Assembly (NCBI RefSeq): GCF_024594815.1
Contig: NZ_JANJOU010000004.1
Location: 62,001 to 126,000 of the forward strand
Direction: 5' to 3'
DNA from: Roseomonas populi
GTDB lineage: Bacteria; Pseudomonadota; Alphaproteobacteria; Acetobacterales; Acetobacteraceae
DNA: 64,000 nucleotides
Of this stretch, positions 50,863 to 60,928 are shown in pieces; within the stretch, counting starts at the first letter, position 1, and every line of letters starts with the position of its first letter. The translations under genes were made by a program, and so were the position numbers. The notes under the pieces are model-generated. The model did no database searches. It worked only from the letters and a program-made list of their open reading frames with translations, and was not told the DNA's origin.

Positions 50863-53193
50863 ATGGACGGGATGGACAAGCTGGCGCCGGCCGCTTCCGG
50901 CTGCCCCTTCCACGGCGCCACGGCCCCGAATGGCTGCCCCGTCTCGCACGAGGCGGCGAACTTCGACGCCTTCACCGGCCCCTACCAGATCGACCCGCCG
51001 GAGGCGCTGCGCTGGGCGCGCGCGAAGGAGCCGGTCTTCTACAGCCCGCGGCTCGGCTACTGGGTGGTGACCCGCTACGAGGACGTGAAGGCGGTGTTCC
51101 GCGACAACATCACCTTCTCCCCCTCCATCGCGCTGGAGAAGGTGACGCCGACCTCGGAGGAGGCCAACGCCATCCTTCGCCGGTACGACTACGGGATGAA
51201 CCGCACCCTCGTGAACGAGGACGAGCCGGCGCATCTGGAGCGGCGCCGCGCCCTGCTGCACTCCTTCCTGCCGGAGGAGCTGGCGCATCACGAGCCGATG
51301 GTGCGGCGCCTGACGCGGCAGTACGTGGACCGCTTCATCGACCGCGGCGAGGTCGATCTGGTGGATGAGATGCTGTGGGAGATTCCGCTGACCGTCGCGC
51401 TCCACTTCCTCGGCGTGCCCGAGGAGGACATGGGCGCGCTGCGGCAGTACTCCATCGCCCACACCGTCAATACCTGGGGCCGCCCGAGCCCGGAGGAGCA
51501 GCTCAAAGTCGCGGAGGCCGTGGGCAACTTCTGGCAATATGCCGGGCGCGTGCTGGAGAAGATGCGCGCCGATCCCTCCGGCCATGGCTGGATGGAGTAC
51601 GCGATCCGCCGGCAGAAGGAGATGCCGGATGTCATCACGGATTCCTACCTGCACTCCATGATGATGGCGGGCATCGTGGCCGCGCACGAGACGACGGCGA
51701 ACGCCACCGCCAACGCGCTTGTGCTGCTGTTGCGGAACCGCGAGGCCTGGGACGCGATCTGCGCCGATCCTTCCCTTATCCCGAACGCGGCGGAGGAGTG
51801 CCTGCGGCTGTCGGGCTCCATCATCGCGTGGCGGCGGCTGCTGACGGCGGATGCGCGCGTGGGCGGGGTGGATATCCCCAAGGGCGAGCGGCTGCTGATC
51901 GTCATGACCTCGGCCAATCATGACGAGCGGCACTTCGAGAATCCAGACGAGCTGGACATCTACCGGGACAACACGACGGAGCATCTGAGCTTCGGCTATG
52001 GCAGCCACCAGTGCATGGGCAAGAACCTCGCCCGCATGGAAATGCGGATCTTCCTGGAGGAGCTGACGCGCCGCCTGCCGCATATGGAGCTGGTGCCGGA
52101 GCAGGAGCTGGAATACCTGCCCAACACCTCCTTCCGCGGGCCGGACCACCTGCGCGTTCGCTGGAACCCCGCGCTGAACCCGGAGCGGCGCGATCCCGCC
52201 ATCCTCGGCCGCAAGGTGGACTTCGCCATCGGCGCGCCGGAGCGGGGCGCGATCGCGCGGCAGATGCGCGTGGCGGAGATGAGGCCGGAGGCGGAGGGTG
52301 TGCTCGGCCTCGCGCTGGAGGACCCGAACGGCCACGACCTGCCGGGCTGGACGCCGGGCGCGCATATCGACGTCACGGTGGGGGAGTACCAGCGGAAGTA
52401 CTCGCTCTGCGGCGATGCGGGGGACCGGCGGCGCCTGCAGGTCGCCATCCGGCGCGAGGATCTGGGGCGCGGCGGCTCCGCCTATATCCACACCGCCATC
52501 CGGCCGGGCGACATCATCCGCGTGCGCGGGCCGAAGAACCACTTCCGGCTGGATGAGGGGGCGGAGCAGTACCTGCTCGTGGCGGGCGGGATCGGGATCA
52601 CGCCGATTATCGCCATGGCGGACCGGCTGCGGCGGCTGGGGAAGAGCTACGCCATCCACTACGCCGGCCGTTCCCGCGCCGCGATGGCATTCCTGGACCG
52701 GCTGAAGCGCGACCACGGCGCGCGGCTGCATCTCTATCCCAAGGACGAGGGCATCTGCCTCAACCTGCCTGCCGTGATCGCGGCGGCGTCGCAGGACGCG
52801 CAGGTTTATGCCTGCGGGCCGGAGCGGATGCTGGCGATGCTTGAGGACGCGGCGGTGTGCCGGCCGGAGCGGCTGCATGTCGAGCACTTCTCGGCCGCCG
52901 AGGCGCTTCTCGATCCCTCGGTGGAAACGCCCTTCGAGGTGGAGCTGAAGGATTCCGGGCTGTCCGTGCCGGTCCCGGCGGACCGGACCCTTCTCCAGGC
53001 GCTGCACGCCGCGGGGATCGACGTGCCGAGCGATTGCGGGGAGGGCCTCTGCGGGTCCTGCGAGGTGCAGGTGCTGGAGGGCGAGGTGGACCACCGGGAC
53101 AAGGTGCTCAGCGCCGCGGAGCGCGCGGGCAGCGCGCGCATGATGGCCTGCTGCTCCCGCGCCCGCGGGCGGAAGCTCACCCTGGCTCTTTGA
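50863..53193 (+). CDS. self-sufficient cytochrome P450 with fused reductase (CYP116B/P450RhF type)
   Basis: A 776-residue three-part enzyme. The P450 domain shows AGIVAAHETTANATA (O2 site), EECLRL (ExxR) and the haem loop FGYGSHQCMGKNLARME. A phthalate-dioxygenase-reductase domain follows (YQRKYSLCGD, VAGGIGITPIIAM for FMN/NADH). A 2Fe-2S ferredoxin domain ends it (CGEGLCGSC...C). The order haem-FMN-FeS is that of P450RhF. It hydroxylates or dealkylates aromatics and alkanes without partner proteins. The start is ATG 50863 with GGAGGAAG; ATG 50851 is less likely. Here it may feed the gentisate route, for example by aromatic O-dealkylation; this is inference. Confidence 0.95.
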   Translation: MDGMDKLAPAASGCPFHGATAPNGCPVSHEAANFDAFTGPYQIDPPEALRWARAKEPVFYSPRLGYWVVTRYEDVKAVFRDNITFSPSIALEKVTPTSEEANAILRRYDYGMNRTLVNEDEPAHLERRRALLHSFLPEELAHHEPMVRRLTRQYVDRFIDRGEVDLVDEMLWEIPLTVALHFLGVPEEDMGALRQYSIAHTVNTWGRPSPEEQLKVAEAVGNFWQYAGRVLEKMRADPSGHGWMEYAIRRQKEMPDVITDSYLHSMMMAGIVAAHETTANATANALVLLLRNREAWDAICADPSLIPNAAEECLRLSGSIIAWRRLLTADARVGGVDIPKGERLLIVMTSANHDERHFENPDELDIYRDNTTEHLSFGYGSHQCMGKNLARMEMRIFLEELTRRLPHMELVPEQELEYLPNTSFRGPDHLRVRWNPALNPERRDPAILGRKVDFAIGAPERGAIARQMRVAEMRPEAEGVLGLALEDPNGHDLPGWTPGAHIDVTVGEYQRKYSLCGDAGDRRRLQVAIRREDLGRGGSAYIHTAIRPGDIIRVRGPKNHFRLDEGAEQYLLVAGGIGITPIIAMADRLRRLGKSYAIHYAGRSRAAMAFLDRLKRDHGARLHLYPKDEGICLNLPAVIAAASQDAQVYACGPERMLAMLEDAAVCRPERLHVEHFSAAEALLDPSVETPFEVELKDSGLSVPVPADRTLLQALHAAGIDVPSDCGEGLCGSCEVQVLEGEVDHRDKVLSAAERAGSARMMACCSRARGRKLTLAL

Positions 53194-53293
53194 CGGGGGC
53201 TCTTTAACGGGCGGGCCGCTTCTGCGGGGCGGCCCGGTGTTGCAGGATCGCGGGGGAAACTGCCCCTGCGGGCAGATGATGGGGAACACGTTC

Positions 53294-54268
53294 ATGATCA
53301 CACGACGCGCCGCAATCGGCGCCGGGCTGGCCGCGGCCGCCCTTCCGCTCGGCAGGGCTTGGGCCGCCTATCCGGAGCGGCCGATCCGCTGGATCGTCGG
53401 CTACGCGGCGGGCGGGGGCACGGACATCCTGGCGCGCCTCGTCGCCGGTTCCATGTCCGCGCGGCTGGGGCAGCCCATCGTCATCGAGAACCGCCCGGGC
53501 GCCGCGACGGCCGTGGGGGCGGAGGCGGCGGCGAAGGCCGCGCCCGATGGCTATACGCTGTTCACGGCGGGCAACGAGACGCTGATCTTCAACCCGAACC
53601 TCTACAAGCGCCTGGCCTACGACCCCACGAAGGACTTCGCGCCGATCGGGCTGATGGCGCGCTTCCACCTCGTTCTGACGGTGAAGAAGGATTCCGGGTT
53701 CCGCGACGCGAAGGGCCTGATCGCGCGCGCCAAGGCGCAGCCCGGCGCCATCGCCTACGGATCGCCCGGCGTCGGATCGCCGCACCACCTGGCAATGGAG
53801 CGGCTGGCGAAGGAGGCGGGCGTGAGCATGAATCACGTGCCCTATCGCGGCATGGCGCCCGTGCTGAACGACCTGATGGCGAACACGCTGGAAGCGGCGG
53901 TGGTGGATGCGGCGGCGGGAGGGGAGACGCTGCGTTCCGGCCGGGTTCGCCCGCTGGCGGTCTGCGCGCCGGAGCGCCTCTCCACCCTGCCGGACGTCCC
54001 GACGGTGACAGAGGCGCTCGGCCTGCCGCGCTTCGAGGCCTATGCCTGGCAGGGCGTCGTAGCGCCGGCCCGGACGCCGGAGGCCGTGATCGCCAGGCTG
54101 TCGCAGGACGTGGCTACGGCCTTGCAGGATCCCGCCGTCCGCTCCCGCATGATGGAGATCGGGCTGGAGCCGCTGAGCGGAGGGCCGGCCGACTACGCGA
54201 AGCTGATCGCGGATGAGCGGGCGGTGTGGGATCCGGTGGTGAAGGGGCTGAACCTCAGCCTGGATTGA
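53294..54268 (+). CDS. Bug-family tripartite tricarboxylate binding protein
   Basis: A 324-residue periplasmic binding protein with a Tat-like signal (TRRAAIGAGLAAAALPLG). Typical Bug features are PIRWIVGYAAGGGTDILARLV, IENRPGAATAVGAEAAAKA and DGYTLF in the N-terminal lobe, with HVPYRGMAPVLNDLM in the hinge. It captures a carboxylate or aromatic acid for a TctAB permease; none is nearby. The ATG at 53294 follows GGGGAA. It follows the P450 gene by 100 bp and may take up the aromatic substrate. The artefact-like tract begins just after its stop. Confidence 0.93.
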   Translation: MITRRAAIGAGLAAAALPLGRAWAAYPERPIRWIVGYAAGGGTDILARLVAGSMSARLGQPIVIENRPGAATAVGAEAAAKAAPDGYTLFTAGNETLIFNPNLYKRLAYDPTKDFAPIGLMARFHLVLTVKKDSGFRDAKGLIARAKAQPGAIAYGSPGVGSPHHLAMERLAKEAGVSMNHVPYRGMAPVLNDLMANTLEAAVVDAAAGGETLRSGRVRPLAVCAPERLSTLPDVPTVTEALGLPRFEAYAWQGVVAPARTPEAVIARLSQDVATALQDPAVRSRMMEIGLEPLSGGPADYAKLIADERAVWDPVVKGLNLSLD

Positions 54269-54274
54269 CCGGCC

Positions 54275-54370
54275 GGGGGGGGGGGGGGGGGGGGGGGGCG
54301 CGCCGGCGCCCCCCGCCCCGGGGGGGGCGGGGGGGGCGCGGCGGGGGCCCCCCCCCCCCCCCCCCCCCCG
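54275..54370. other. poly-G/poly-C tract, probable sequencing or assembly artefact
   Basis: A run of about 24 Gs, a mixed GC stretch and a run of about 22 Cs make up this tract. It sits at the joint of two convergent genes and cuts off the end of the phytanoyl-CoA-dioxygenase-like gene. It is like the tract at 34743-34900. Confidence 0.75.
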
Positions 54371-54371
54371 G

Positions 54372-55431
54372 CGGGTCCATCGGGCTGACTGCGCCCGTGT
54401 CGTGCCAGGTCTGCTTGCCCAGCCCGAGGCGGGCGAGACGGTCCGCCAGGCCCCAGAAGGCCACCACCTGCCGGTCCCGCACCGCGGGCAGGCTGGTGGG
54501 GGAGAGGCCGGTCCAGGGCAGGAAGGGGTTGCGGCGCTGCTGCGCCCAGAGGGCGACCCGGGTTGAGGGGCGGCTGCTCGGGCCGCGGGCGTGGAAGCCG
54601 TAGGTGTCGGCGACGACGAGGGTGTTGGCGGGCACGGCGTAGGTGACGGGCGGGCCATAGCCCAGGCGCCGCAGCATCTCCCCCGAGATGCGGAGGGAGC
54701 CGCGGCGGTGGTGGCCGTTGCCCTCCCGCCAGGAGAGGCTGGAGGCGCGTTCCCACCACAGGCGGCGCGGCGTGGCACGGTGGGAGCCGGGGACATAGAC
54801 GAAAGGGCCGTCCTCCACGGGCACGTCGTGCAGGTACAGCCAGGCCTTCATGCTGGGGTAGAAGGTGTCGCTGTGCAGCTCGGTCTGCGGGTCGTCCTCC
54901 CCGGCCGTGGCATGGCTGTGAATGGTCTGGATGAAGAGGACGGGGCCGGCGCGGGTGCTGGCCGCGTAGTTCAGAAGGCCGCTCCAGCCCGGCGAATCGA
55001 TGAGGGCGCGGGTTTCCGGCAGCGCCCTGAGCGTGGCGGGGGAGAGAGGCATCAGGCGGCTGACGGCGTCGCCCTGCACGGTCTCGCGCGGGGGCGCGCA
55101 GCGCCTCAATCTCCGCGCGCAGGCGGGCGAAGGTCTCGGGCGGCAGGAAGTCACGCTTCACCACGATGCCGTCCCGCTCGAACGTCGCGCGGTCCTCCGG
55201 GGAGAGCCCGGCGCCGAGGCGTTCGCGGCGGGACCGGGCCATGCGCTGGGCCATGGCGACGCGGCGGGCATGCAAGCCCCAGCGGTTCAGCCGCTCGCTG
55301 CCGAGGACCGGGTTGCCCGCGAAGGAACGGGCGGATGTGGCGATGGCCGCGAGGTGCAGCGGCGCCATGAGGACCCGCCGGACGGCCTGCAGCGGGCTGC
55401 GGGACACGGAGGTGCTTGGAGGGCCGTGCAT
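54372..55431 (-). pseudogene. phytanoyl-CoA dioxygenase-like gene, frameshifted and truncated
   Basis: Two frames together encode a 2-oxoglutarate/Fe(II)-dependent dioxygenase. The first (from ATG 55431) reads to FARLRAEIEALRAP. A shift near 55083-55100, in a GGGGG run, moves to the second. The second carries the iron ligands ELHSDTFYP and FHARGPSSR with VPGSHRATPRR. The end is lost in the poly-G/C tract at 54370. The shift may be a sequencing error or a true mutation. An intact gene would be about 350 residues. Its substrate is unknown. It converges with the Bug gene. Confidence 0.7.
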
Positions 55432-55526
55432 GCCCCAGCGTCGCGCAGCGGGACGGCGTTGGCTGCCATCATTCGTTGATTGCGCGAAAAGGTGATGGGC
55501 GGGGAAGCCCCGCCCATCCCGGATGC

Positions 55527-56207
55527 TCAGAACCGGTACCGGACGCTGGCGCCTACGATCCAGGGGTTCAGGTCCGCGCGGGCGCCGATGGTGCCGCTGT
55601 TGACGCTGACGCTCGGGTCCAGCCAGAGCTTCTTCGCGTCCAGGTTCACCAGCCAGCGCGGCGCCACCTCGATATCCACGCCGAAGTTCACGGCGTAGCC
55701 GAAGTCGTTCTTCACATCGACCTTCGTGACGGGCGCGGTGCGGCCGCCGCCTTCCCCGTAGAAGATCGTGTAGTTCAGGCCGGCGCCGACATAGGGGCTG
55801 ATCCGCGCCTGCGGGAAGGGGTGGAACTGCAGGGTCAGGGTGGGCGGCAGGGCCCAGACATGGCCGAGGTCCACGGCGCCAAGGGCGGAGCCGCGCACCT
55901 CCACGTCGTGCCGCGTCGTGGCGGCGATGAGGTTGAGCGAGAGGTTCGGGGTGAGGAAGTAGGAGAGGTCGAGCTGCGGGGTGGCGGTGCTGCTGGCGTG
56001 CGGCTTGCCGCCGATGGCATCCACGCGGCCACCATCCTCCGGCAGCATGCCGATGGCGCCGAAGCCGAGCACGAGGTCGCCGGCCCTCTTGCCGCGCACG
56101 GCCTGGCCGAAGAACAGGCCCTCCTGCGCCTGGGCGGGCGCGGGGAGGGAGACGAGGGCGGAGAGGGCCAGAAAGGCCGCAGCGGCCGCACCCGAACGGA
56201 TGAACAT
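55527..56207 (-). CDS. OmpW-family outer-membrane beta-barrel protein
   Basis: A 226-residue outer-membrane protein with a signal peptide (AAAAFLALSALVSLPAPAQA). Family features are DLVLGFGAIGMLPEDGG near the start, LDLSYFLTPNLSLNLIAATTRHDV, SPYVGAGLNYTIFY, and the C-terminal aromatic strand ending SVRYRF. OmpW forms a small eight-stranded channel for hydrophobic compounds. It could admit aromatic substrates for the nearby catabolic genes. The ATG at 56207 follows a GAGGAATT site. Confidence 0.93.
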   Translation of the reverse strand: MFIRSGAAAAAFLALSALVSLPAPAQAQEGLFFGQAVRGKRAGDLVLGFGAIGMLPEDGGRVDAIGGKPHASSTATPQLDLSYFLTPNLSLNLIAATTRHDVEVRGSALGAVDLGHVWALPPTLTLQFHPFPQARISPYVGAGLNYTIFYGEGGGRTAPVTKVDVKNDFGYAVNFGVDIEVAPRWLVNLDAKKLWLDPSVSVNSGTIGARADLNPWIVGASVRYRF

Positions 56208-56304
56208 GAATTCCTCGCTTCCGCGGAGCCGGCACGCGCCGTGTCTCCGTGAGAGCGGGGCTAATCCTCCGCCGCGGGCGCGGCCTTGACCTGCATCAAG
56301 CCTC

Positions 56305-57294
56305 TCAGGAAGCGACGATGCGGGCCGCGCGGATCACCTCGCGCCAGCGCGCGATCTCCGCCTCCTGGAAGCTCCGGTAGGCGTCGGGCGTGCCCGGCAC
56401 CACGTCGAAGCCGATGCGCTCCAGCGCCGCGCGCGTCTCGGCGTGGAGGAGGGAGTCGCGCAGCGCGCCGGCCACGCGGTCGCGCAGCGGGGTGGGCATG
56501 CCGGCCGGTGCCATGAAGGACTGCCAGGAGGTGACGACGAAATCCTTCAGCCCCGCCTGCTCCGCCGTCGGCACGCCCGGCAGCACGGGGTGCGGGCGCT
56601 CGCTCGTCACCATCAGCGCGCGCAGCCGGCCGCCCTCGATATGGCCGGCCACGGTCCCGAGGTTCTGGAAGGAGAGGCTGACGTTGCCGGCGATCAGGTC
56701 CGTCGCCGCCGCGGCGCCGCCGGTATAGGGGACATGGGTGATCTCCGTGCCGGTCCGCAGCTTGAACAGTTCGGTGGTGAGCTGGTCGGAGGAGCCGACG
56801 CCCGAGGTGGAGTAGGAGGCGCGGCCGCCCGATTCCTTCAGCCACTGGATCAGCCCGGCGACGTCGCGCGCCGGGTGGTCCCGGTTCACCACCAGCACGT
56901 TCGGCGTGGTGACGGCGAGGACGAGGGGGGTGAAGTCCTTCACCGGGTCGTAGCCGAGATTGGGGCGCAGGGCGGCGTTGATGGCCCAGACGCCGATGGA
57001 GCCGACCATCAGCGTGTAGCCGTCTGGCGCCGCGCGCATGGCGACACGGGCGGCCACCTCCCCGTTCGCGCCGGGGCGGTTCTCCACCACCACGGCTTGG
57101 CCGACCGTCTGGGCCATGCGGTTCGCGGCGGCGCGGGCCACGATGTCGGAAGGGCCGCCGGCCACGAAGGGCACCAGCACCGTCACCGGCCGGGTGGGCC
57201 AGGCCTCCGGCCGGGCCCCGGATTGCGCCCGGGCCAGGACGGGGACCAGGGGCGCGGCCCCGGCGAGTGCGAGCAGGGTGCGGCGGGTGGCCAT
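56305..57294 (-). CDS. Bug-family tripartite tricarboxylate binding protein
   Basis: A 329-residue Bug binding protein with a Tat-like signal ([17 protein letters not shown]). It shows [38 protein letters not shown] and [11 protein letters not shown], with [15 protein letters not shown]. It is not closely similar to the Bug at 53294, so it probably binds another ligand. No TctA/TctB permease lies nearby. It diverges from the formate-THF ligase gene across 153 bp. Confidence 0.93.
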   Translation of the reverse strand: MATRRTLLALAGAAPLVPVLARAQSGARPEAWPTRPVTVLVPFVAGGPSDIVARAAANRMAQTVGQAVVVENRPGANGEVAARVAMRAAPDGYTLMVGSIGVWAINAALRPNLGYDPVKDFTPLVLAVTTPNVLVVNRDHPARDVAGLIQWLKESGGRASYSTSGVGSSDQLTTELFKLRTGTEITHVPYTGGAAAATDLIAGNVSLSFQNLGTVAGHIEGGRLRALMVTSERPHPVLPGVPTAEQAGLKDFVVTSWQSFMAPAGMPTPLRDRVAGALRDSLLHAETRAALERIGFDVVPGTPDAYRSFQEAEIARWREVIRAARIVAS

Positions 57295-57447
57295 GAACGA
57301 GAATCCTCCGTGTTCACGCGCCTTGGCGGCGCTTCGCGGGGATGGTGCCGCAGGGCCGGGCCGGAAGGCGAGACTTTCCGCGCCCTCCCGCGTTGCGCCG
57401 GGCGGGCCGCCCGGCTAACCGGGTTGGAGGCCAGGGAGAGGGCTTGC

Positions 57448-59118
57448 ATGACGACGGATCTGGAGATCGCGCGGGCGGCCACGCTGCGCCCCATCGCCGA
57501 GATCGCCGCGCGGGCCGGAATCCCCCTGGATGCGCTGGAGCCGCACGGTCGGTTCAAGGCCAAGATCGGCACGGATTTCGTGCGGACCCAGGCCGGGAAG
57601 CCGGAGGGCGCGCTGGTGCTGGTGACGGGCATCAGCCCGACCCCGGCCGGCGAGGGCAAGACCACCACCACCATCGGGCTGGGCGACGCGCTGAACGCGC
57701 TGGGCACGCGCACGATGATCGCGTTGCGGGAGCCCTCCCTCGGCCCCTGCTTCGGGGTGAAGGGCGGGGCCACGGGCGGCGGGCGGGCGCAGGTGGCTCC
57801 GATGGAGGAGATCAACCTCCACTTCACCGGCGACTTCCACGCGATTACATCCGCCAACAACCTGCTGTCGGCGATGATCGACAACCACATCCACTGGGGC
57901 AACGCGCTGAACCTGGATGTGCGGCGCATCGCGTGGAAGCGCGCCATCGACATGAACGACCGCGCCCTGCGCCTGGGCACCTTCGGGCTGGGCGGCGTGG
58001 CGAACGGCTTCCCGCGGGAGGACGGGTTCGACATCACCGTGGCGTCCGAGGTGATGGCGATCTTCTGCCTGGCCAAGGACCTGGACGACCTGCGCGCGCG
58101 GCTCGGGCGCATCATCATCGGCCAGTCGGGCGATGGGCGTGCCGTGACGGCGCATGAGCTGAAGGCGGATGGCGCCATGGCCGCGCTGCTGCGGGACGCG
58201 CTGATGCCCAACCTCGTGCAGACGCTGGAGGGGAGCCCGGCACTGGTGCATGGCGGGCCCTTCGCCAACATCGCGCATGGCTGCAACAGCGTGATCGCGA
58301 CGCGGCTGGGGCTGCAACTGGCCGACGTGGTGGTGACGGAGGCCGGCTTCGGCGCCGACCTGGGCGCGGAGAAGTTCCTGGACATCAAGTGCCGCTCCGC
58401 GGGGATCGCGCCATCCGCCTGCGTGATCGTGGCGACCGTGCGCGCGCTGAAGATGCATGGCGGCGTGGCGAAGTCGGCGTTGGGGGCGGAGGACGTGGCG
58501 GCGGTGCGGCGCGGCCTGTCCAACCTGGAGCGCCATGTGGAGAACACCCGCAAGTTCGGCCTGCCCGTGGTGGTGGCGCTGAACCGCTTCACCTCCGACA
58601 CGGAGGCCGAGATCGCTGCGGTGCAGGAGGCGATAGCGGCGCTGGGCACGCGCGCCATCCTCTGCACGCACTGGGGAGACGGCGCGGCGGGCGCGGCGGA
58701 GCTGGCGCGGGCGGTGCAGGAGCTGATCGCGGGCGGCACGGCGCGGTTCCGGCCGCTGTACCCGGACGACATGCCGCTGGCGGAAAAGATCGGCACGGTG
58801 GCGCGGGAAATCTACCACGCGGCCGAGGTGGCGATCCCGCCGGCGCTGGCGACGCGGCTGAAGCGCTTCGAGGAGGCGGGATTCCGCCGCGCGCCGGTCT
58901 GCATCGCCAAGACGCAGTACTCCTTCTCCGCCAACCCCGCGCTGCTGGGCGCGCCGAGCGGGCACGTGCTGCCTGTGCGGGAGGTGCGCCTCTCCGCGGG
59001 GGCGGGGTTCGTGGTGGCGGTCTGCGGCGACGTGATGACCATGCCCGGCCTGCCGCGCGTGCCCGCGGCCGAGGGGATCGGGCTGGACGCGGAAGGCCGG
59101 ATCGACGGGCTGTTCTAG
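57448..59118 (+). CDS. fhs: formate-tetrahydrofolate ligase
   Basis: A 556-residue cytosolic enzyme that makes 10-formyl-THF from formate, THF and ATP. The P-loop is [18 protein letters not shown]. Other signatures are [21 protein letters not shown], the potassium/THF region [15 protein letters not shown] and [14 protein letters not shown]. Length fits (550-560). The ATG at 57448 has CAGGGAGAGGGC upstream. With folD at 44 kb it supports one-carbon flux from formate, released for example by demethylation reactions. Confidence 0.97.
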   Translation: MTTDLEIARAATLRPIAEIAARAGIPLDALEPHGRFKAKIGTDFVRTQAGKPEGALVLVTGISPTPAGEGKTTTTIGLGDALNALGTRTMIALREPSLGPCFGVKGGATGGGRAQVAPMEEINLHFTGDFHAITSANNLLSAMIDNHIHWGNALNLDVRRIAWKRAIDMNDRALRLGTFGLGGVANGFPREDGFDITVASEVMAIFCLAKDLDDLRARLGRIIIGQSGDGRAVTAHELKADGAMAALLRDALMPNLVQTLEGSPALVHGGPFANIAHGCNSVIATRLGLQLADVVVTEAGFGADLGAEKFLDIKCRSAGIAPSACVIVATVRALKMHGGVAKSALGAEDVAAVRRGLSNLERHVENTRKFGLPVVVALNRFTSDTEAEIAAVQEAIAALGTRAILCTHWGDGAAGAAELARAVQELIAGGTARFRPLYPDDMPLAEKIGTVAREIYHAAEVAIPPALATRLKRFEEAGFRRAPVCIAKTQYSFSANPALLGAPSGHVLPVREVRLSAGAGFVVAVCGDVMTMPGLPRVPAAEGIGLDAEGRIDGLF

Positions 59119-59160
59119 CGGGGGGCGTTCCGGGAGGAGGCGGGCGCCCGTGCCCGTACC

Positions 59161-60129
59161 CTACTGGTCGTCTTCGACCAGGGCGGCGGGGCTCTCTCGC
59201 GCGATCGCCCGCCATTCCCGCGGCGTGCAGCCGAAAGCCTCGCGGAAGGCACGGCTGAACGAGGAGTCCCTGGCGAACCCGACCGCGCGGGCGATCTGCG
59301 TGATGGGGCGGGCATCCCGGGGATCGCGCAGGGCTGATGCGGCCCTCTCCAGGCGCAGCCGGGTCAGATAGGCGGAAATCCCGGCCTCGTCGGGGAAGGC
59401 GCGGTACAGCGTGGCGCGGGAGACGCCGAGCAGGGCGGCGATCCGGTCGGTCGTCAGGTCCGGCTCCCTGAAGCGCTGCGCGATGATCCAGCGTATCTCC
59501 ATCCCCAGCCGCGCCTGCTCCGCCTCCTCCGAGAGAGTGCAGACATCCGATGCGCCCAGGCAGGACAGGACCGCCCCGGTCAGGAGCGTGCCCGCCCTGG
59601 CGCCATCCTCGTCGGTCATGCCCGGCAGGCGCCCGAGGAGGTCGGTTACGAGCTCCACCAGCGGCTGGGCATCGTGGCCGGACAGCACCAACCCATGGAG
59701 TCCATCGATGCGAGGAACGAAGCGCTGAATCGTGCTCCGGGCGAAGGTGAGGTTCACGCAGCGGGAATTCGTCGAGGACTGCCGGAAAGGTCTTCCCATA
59801 TCTACGATGAGGACAGTCCGGGCGGCGCCGCGATAGGAGCCGGCCGGGGTCTCGCCGTGAAATCTGCCTTCCAGGGTGATGGCCAGGTTGATGCTGTCGA
59901 AGCCGTCGGCACGGATCAGCGAGGCTGAGCGGTCATAGGTCTGACCCGTGATCCGGTTGTCGGCCAGAACCAGCTTCCCAAGATCGAACGTCTGGGCATG
60001 CGCGTAGAACTCTCCCCCCGGCGGCTCGGTGCGGACCAGCTTTGCGAGACTCGGCCACGGGCGACCACGCCAGGCCTCGTAGCGCTCGCGGGGAGCGATG
60101 CCGCGCGTGGTGAAACTCAGGAACCGCAT
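59161..60129 (-). CDS. AraC-family transcriptional regulator
   Basis: A 322-residue regulator. The N-terminal part is an AraC-binding-like domain (VLADNRITGQTYDRSASLIRAD). The C-terminal HTH pair is LTTDRIAALLGVSRATLYRAF and ITQIARAVGFARDSSFSRAFR, typical of the XylS subclass. XylS-type proteins respond to aromatic compounds. It is convergent with fhs and faces a 799-bp gap, so its target may be itself or an unseen gene. The ATG at 60129 has a weak ribosome site. Confidence 0.93.
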   Translation of the reverse strand: MRFLSFTTRGIAPRERYEAWRGRPWPSLAKLVRTEPPGGEFYAHAQTFDLGKLVLADNRITGQTYDRSASLIRADGFDSINLAITLEGRFHGETPAGSYRGAARTVLIVDMGRPFRQSSTNSRCVNLTFARSTIQRFVPRIDGLHGLVLSGHDAQPLVELVTDLLGRLPGMTDEDGARAGTLLTGAVLSCLGASDVCTLSEEAEQARLGMEIRWIIAQRFREPDLTTDRIAALLGVSRATLYRAFPDEAGISAYLTRLRLERAASALRDPRDARPITQIARAVGFARDSSFSRAFREAFGCTPREWRAIARESPAALVEDDQ

Positions 60130-60928
60130 GAGGCCGGATCATCATGCACGGGCCATGATCGATTCGCTAAAGTAAAGTTCGATCGATGGCCCGGAATCAC
60201 TGCTCCGTGGCATTTCCCCGGAGGTGGGGTGAACAACTCATCTGGCTCACTGCGTCGGTCGGCAAGACCCTTTGGCGGGGGCATCTCGACGCGATGGCTC
60301 AGCAACTGGATCTTGTGCACTCAAGATTAAGAGCGGAATGGCGGGAAGCGCGCATCATGAAATCATTTATATCATCCCGCCGCGCTGTTATCAGTATTGC
60401 CAACACAAGATGATTTTTCCTGGTGTCTCGCGAGACCGGGGAAGGCGTCGACGCGCGCGCGCAAAATCTCTAGCGGGAGAGATGCTGTGGCGGCATGGAA
60501 GGACATGCGGCTGTCCTAGTAGTTTCACGCGGGCGGCAAGGCCCGGCGGGGATGAACGGGCGAAAGTCCTGCTAGCTCTTGCCGGCGGCAGAGCCGGTAT
60601 CGAGTCCGGCCCACAGCACTGACCCAAAGCACCGTGCCGGACGCGAGAGGCAGCGCTTCCTCATCGGATGTCGGCCCACCAGATCGGCCCTGCCGTTTCG
60701 CTGCCTGAACCCGCGTGCGGGCAGGCCGGCTCCAAAGTGGGCGCATCGCCGATCGGCTTCGGATCGGGATGCGCGGCCACGGTGCCGCCCGATGCAGCAG
60801 CCGCGGAAGGGATGCGTCGAGCTCACCGAACGTGGCGGTGTCCGGCGCGTCAGGAGTGACGAGGATCGGATCCGCGCACGCCCAGGGCCAGCGCGCCGCG
60901 CTGGGGCGGCACGCCGGCATTCGGGCCT
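60130..60928. other. 799-bp stretch with lower GC and no recognised gene
   Basis: The first part (60130-60430) is less GC-rich and contains a weak frame (60186-60413, 75 codons) with no family match. The part from 60480 to 60925 contains only short frames without codon bias. No transposase or clear terminal repeats are visible. It may be a decayed mobile element or a long regulatory region upstream of the AraC gene. Confidence 0.5.

Noticed and set aside
60186-60413. 75-codon frame upstream of the AraC gene
   Set aside because: No Shine-Dalgarno, no family match and no codon bias; not listed as a gene.
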